Assembly (NCBI GenBank): GCA_009268125.1
Contig: WBOU01000027.1
Location: 1 to 38,982 of the forward strand
Direction of reading: 5' to 3'
Length of the DNA stretch: 38,982 bases
Origin: Chloroflexia bacterium SDU3-3
Lineage (GTDB): Bacteria > Chloroflexota > Chloroflexia > Chloroflexales > Roseiflexaceae
Position 1 is the first letter of the stretch. Each line of letters starts with the position of its first letter. The translations under genes were made by a program, and so were the position numbers. This document shows positions 37,346 to 38,982 of the stretch, in pieces. The notes beneath the pieces are model-generated. The model made no database searches. It worked only from the letters and a program-made list of their open reading frames with translations, and was not told where the DNA came from.

Positions 37346-38982
37346 ATGCCTCGACGAAATCGGAATGATGATGCCCTCGTGACCGCCGCCGAGCCGGTGC
37401 GCGTCGAGGCCAGCCCGTTCGCCGAGGCGCCCACCCTGGCCGACCGCCCGTTCGCCCCGCCCGCGCAGGAGAGCGCGCAGCCGCAGCAGGCGGTGCCGGA
37501 GGCGTTCTCGTTTGGCGAGATCGCGCTGACCGCTGAGGCCGCCGCCGCGCGCGGCAGCCGCCCGCCCAGCGTGCGCGCAGGCACCCGCAGCGCGCCCAAC
37601 GCCACGCCGACCGCGCCCGACGCCCCGATGGGCGGTGGCCCCCGCAGCTTCTCGTTTGGCAGCCTGCCGCTCAGCGCCCCCGGCAGCGCGCCGATCGTGC
37701 AGCCCTCGCTGCGGATCAACGCGCCGGGCGACCGCTACGAGCAGGAGGCCGACGCCGTGGCGGCGCAGGTGATGCGCGCGCCCGCCGCAGGCGCGCCCGC
37801 CGCGCCTGCCCCCACCGCCGTGGACAGCGGCGGCGCGGGCATCGCCACCACCCCCGAGGTCGAGCAGCAGATCGGCCAGCTGCGCGGCGGCGGTAGCCCG
37901 CTGCCCACCGGTGACCGCGCCTTCTTCGAGGAGCGCATGGGCGCGGACTTCAGCCAGGTGCGCATCCACACCGGCGACCAGGCCGCCAGCACGGCGCGGC
38001 AGATCAACGCCCGCGCGTTCACGGTCGGGGCCGACATCGCCTTCGACCACGGCGAGTACACGCCCGGCACCAGCGCGGGCCGCGAGCTGCTGGCCCACGA
38101 GCTGACCCACGTCACCCAGCAGCTGGGCGGCGCGGTCGCCCGCAAAGTGCAGCGCGCTCCGAGCAAGGATGACGAGACTGAGACCGTGCCCAGCACGCCC
38201 GAGAGCAAGGAGCCCGCCGCGCCCTCCATCGAGGAGGCGGTGGCCACCGCGGTGGCCACCGTGACGCCCGATGAGGTGGCCGCCGCGCCGATCGAGGGTG
38301 TGGCCGTGCAGCCGGTGGCGCTGGCCGAGGCCCAGATCGCCGACAAGGGCGGCGCGGGCGGCGGCGCAGGCGGCGGCGGTGGGGCCGCCGAGACTGCAGG
38401 CGGCGAGCAACAGGACGCGAAGAAAGATGCCACCGCTGACGCATCTGCGCCCGCCGCCAAGGACGTGCGCGCCGCACCGGGCGACGCCGCGCCGACCGAG
38501 GGGGCTGGTGGGGCCGCAGGTGCGCCCGCCGGGGCCGCGACCGGCACCGCCACCGCCCCCGCAGGCGCGGACGCCAAGGCCGCTGACCCTAACGCCAAGG
38601 TCGCCGACCCCAATGCCACGGCGGCTACCGATCCCAACGCCAAAGCGGCCGACCCCACGGCCGAGGCTGCTGCCAAGGAGGCCGAGGCCAAGGCCGCCGC
38701 GCAGGACGCCGAGGCCACGGCTGCCGATCCTACCACCAAGAATGCCGAGGTCAGGGCTGCCGATCCTGCCGCGAAGGATGCCGAGGCGAAAACGGCTGAT
38801 CCCGCCGCCACCCCGCACGCGGCGGCGGAGGCCGCCGGAGCCGCGACCGAGGATGATGAGGATGCCAAACGGCGGCAGGCCCAGCCGGGCGCGGGGCCGC
38901 GCATCCAGCGCGCGCTGGCCCGCCCGCGCACCGCCAGCGAGGACCCGGCCTTCCAGGCCGTGGCCACCGGCGTGAAGGCCAC
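37346..38982 (+). CDS. eCIS-core (DUF4157) domain protein, truncated by window end
   Basis: A 545-codon open frame starts at ATG 37346 and has no stop before the window ends. Residues about 1-125 are low-complexity and contain FSFG twice (54-57 and 102-105). Residues about 125-270 are the eCIS-core/DUF4157 domain: SLRINAPGDRYEQEADAVA, LPTGDRAFFEERMGADFSQV and HTGDQAAS, then the zinc motif HELTH (His251, Glu252, His255). After about 290 the chain is Ala/Pro/Gly/Asp-rich, with imperfect ADPNAK-type repeats from about 407 to 490. It is known in extracellular contractile injection-system cargo and polymorphic toxins. The C-terminal effector domain would be outside the window. AAGGA precedes the ATG by 11 bases. 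Confidence 0.88.
   Translation, partial: MPRRNRNDDALVTAAEPVRVEASPFAEAPTLADRPFAPPAQESAQPQQAVPEAFSFGEIALTAEAAAARGSRPPSVRAGTRSAPNATPTAPDAPMGGGPRSFSFGSLPLSAPGSAPIVQPSLRINAPGDRYEQEADAVAAQVMRAPAAGAPAAPAPTAVDSGGAGIATTPEVEQQIGQLRGGGSPLPTGDRAFFEERMGADFSQVRIHTGDQAASTARQINARAFTVGADIAFDHGEYTPGTSAGRELLAHELTHVTQQLGGAVARKVQRAPSKDDETETVPSTPESKEPAAPSIEEAVATAVATVTPDEVAAAPIEGVAVQPVALAEAQIADKGGAGGGAGGGGGAAETAGGEQQDAKKDATADASAPAAKDVRAAPGDAAPTEGAGGAAGAPAGAATGTATAPAGADAKAADPNAKVADPNATAATDPNAKAADPTAEAAAKEAEAKAAAQDAEATAADPTTKNAEVRAADPAAKDAEAKTADPAATPHAAAEAAGAATEDDEDAKRRQAQPGAGPRIQRALARPRTASEDPAFQAVATGVKA

Noticed and set aside
37217-38982. Two long minus-strand open frames (37217-38818 and 37735-38982) over the eCIS-core region
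   Set aside because: They are mirror images of the GC-rich plus-strand gene, have no recognised domain, and give glycine/alanine/serine-rich nonsense. The plus frame has the DUF4157 domain and HELTH motif.

Overview
The window is GC-rich, gene-dense bacterial DNA. It is most likely from a Chloroflexota (class Chloroflexia) chromosome. That placement is an inference from the mix of features: GC-rich codon use, GAF-STAS and eCIS-core (DUF4157) proteins, a cydABDC cluster and abundant short intergenic repeat families. No gene fixes the taxonomy, and the 5S rRNA at the left edge was not compared with any database.

Layout. Positions 1-170 hold the 3' end of an rRNA operon: 5S rRNA and a terminator. 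Positions 198-2831 hold a DUF1801 protein, an ArsR-SRPBCC fusion regulator with an apparently leaderless self-controlled promoter, an esterase, and a small glycine-rich RRM protein with a long leader. Positions 3278-21452 form one continuous minus-strand block of 16 genes, most touching or overlapping by a few bases. It encodes seven soluble or membrane-attached glycosyltransferases, two GT-C-like membrane proteins, a Wzx-type flippase, a six-hairpin (alpha/alpha barrel) protein, a large secreted protein with aspartate-rich calcium-type loops, a DUF1616 protein, a CPBP intramembrane protease and two unknowns. It looks like a cell-surface polysaccharide or glycan assembly operon, driven by a promoter near 21738-21766 and a structured leader of about 280 nt. 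No initiating phosphoglycosyltransferase and no Wza/Wzc-type export gene lies in the window.

Positions 21982-26148 carry housekeeping and accessory genes: GNAT acetyltransferase, Nudix hydrolase, a LysR regulator divergent from a cyclase/kynurenine-formamidase-like enzyme, a histidine phosphatase and a DUF3054 membrane protein. Positions 26149-30042 are repeat-rich, with three interspersed families (called R1, R2 and R3 here) and a 16-unit, 21-bp tandem repeat. They surround a GAF-STAS protein and a small membrane-anchored protein.

Positions 30043-36443 are cydA-cydB-cydD-cydC on the minus strand: cytochrome bd oxidase and its ABC exporter. A Rex-like inverted repeat overlaps the cydA start region. 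A roughly 600-bp repeat-bearing gap separates cydAB from cydDC, and CydC is C-terminally shortened next to an R1 repeat. A nucleoside deaminase follows. The window ends inside an eCIS-core (DUF4157) protein with an HELTH zinc motif, read on the plus strand from 37346. It may mark a contractile-injection-system or polymorphic-toxin locus continuing beyond the window.

The most novel-looking material is the eCIS-core protein with duplicated FSFG motifs, the glycan operon with its unrecognised 192-aa and 826-aa products, the composite R1/R2/R3 repeats, and the leaderless ArsR-SRPBCC promoter.
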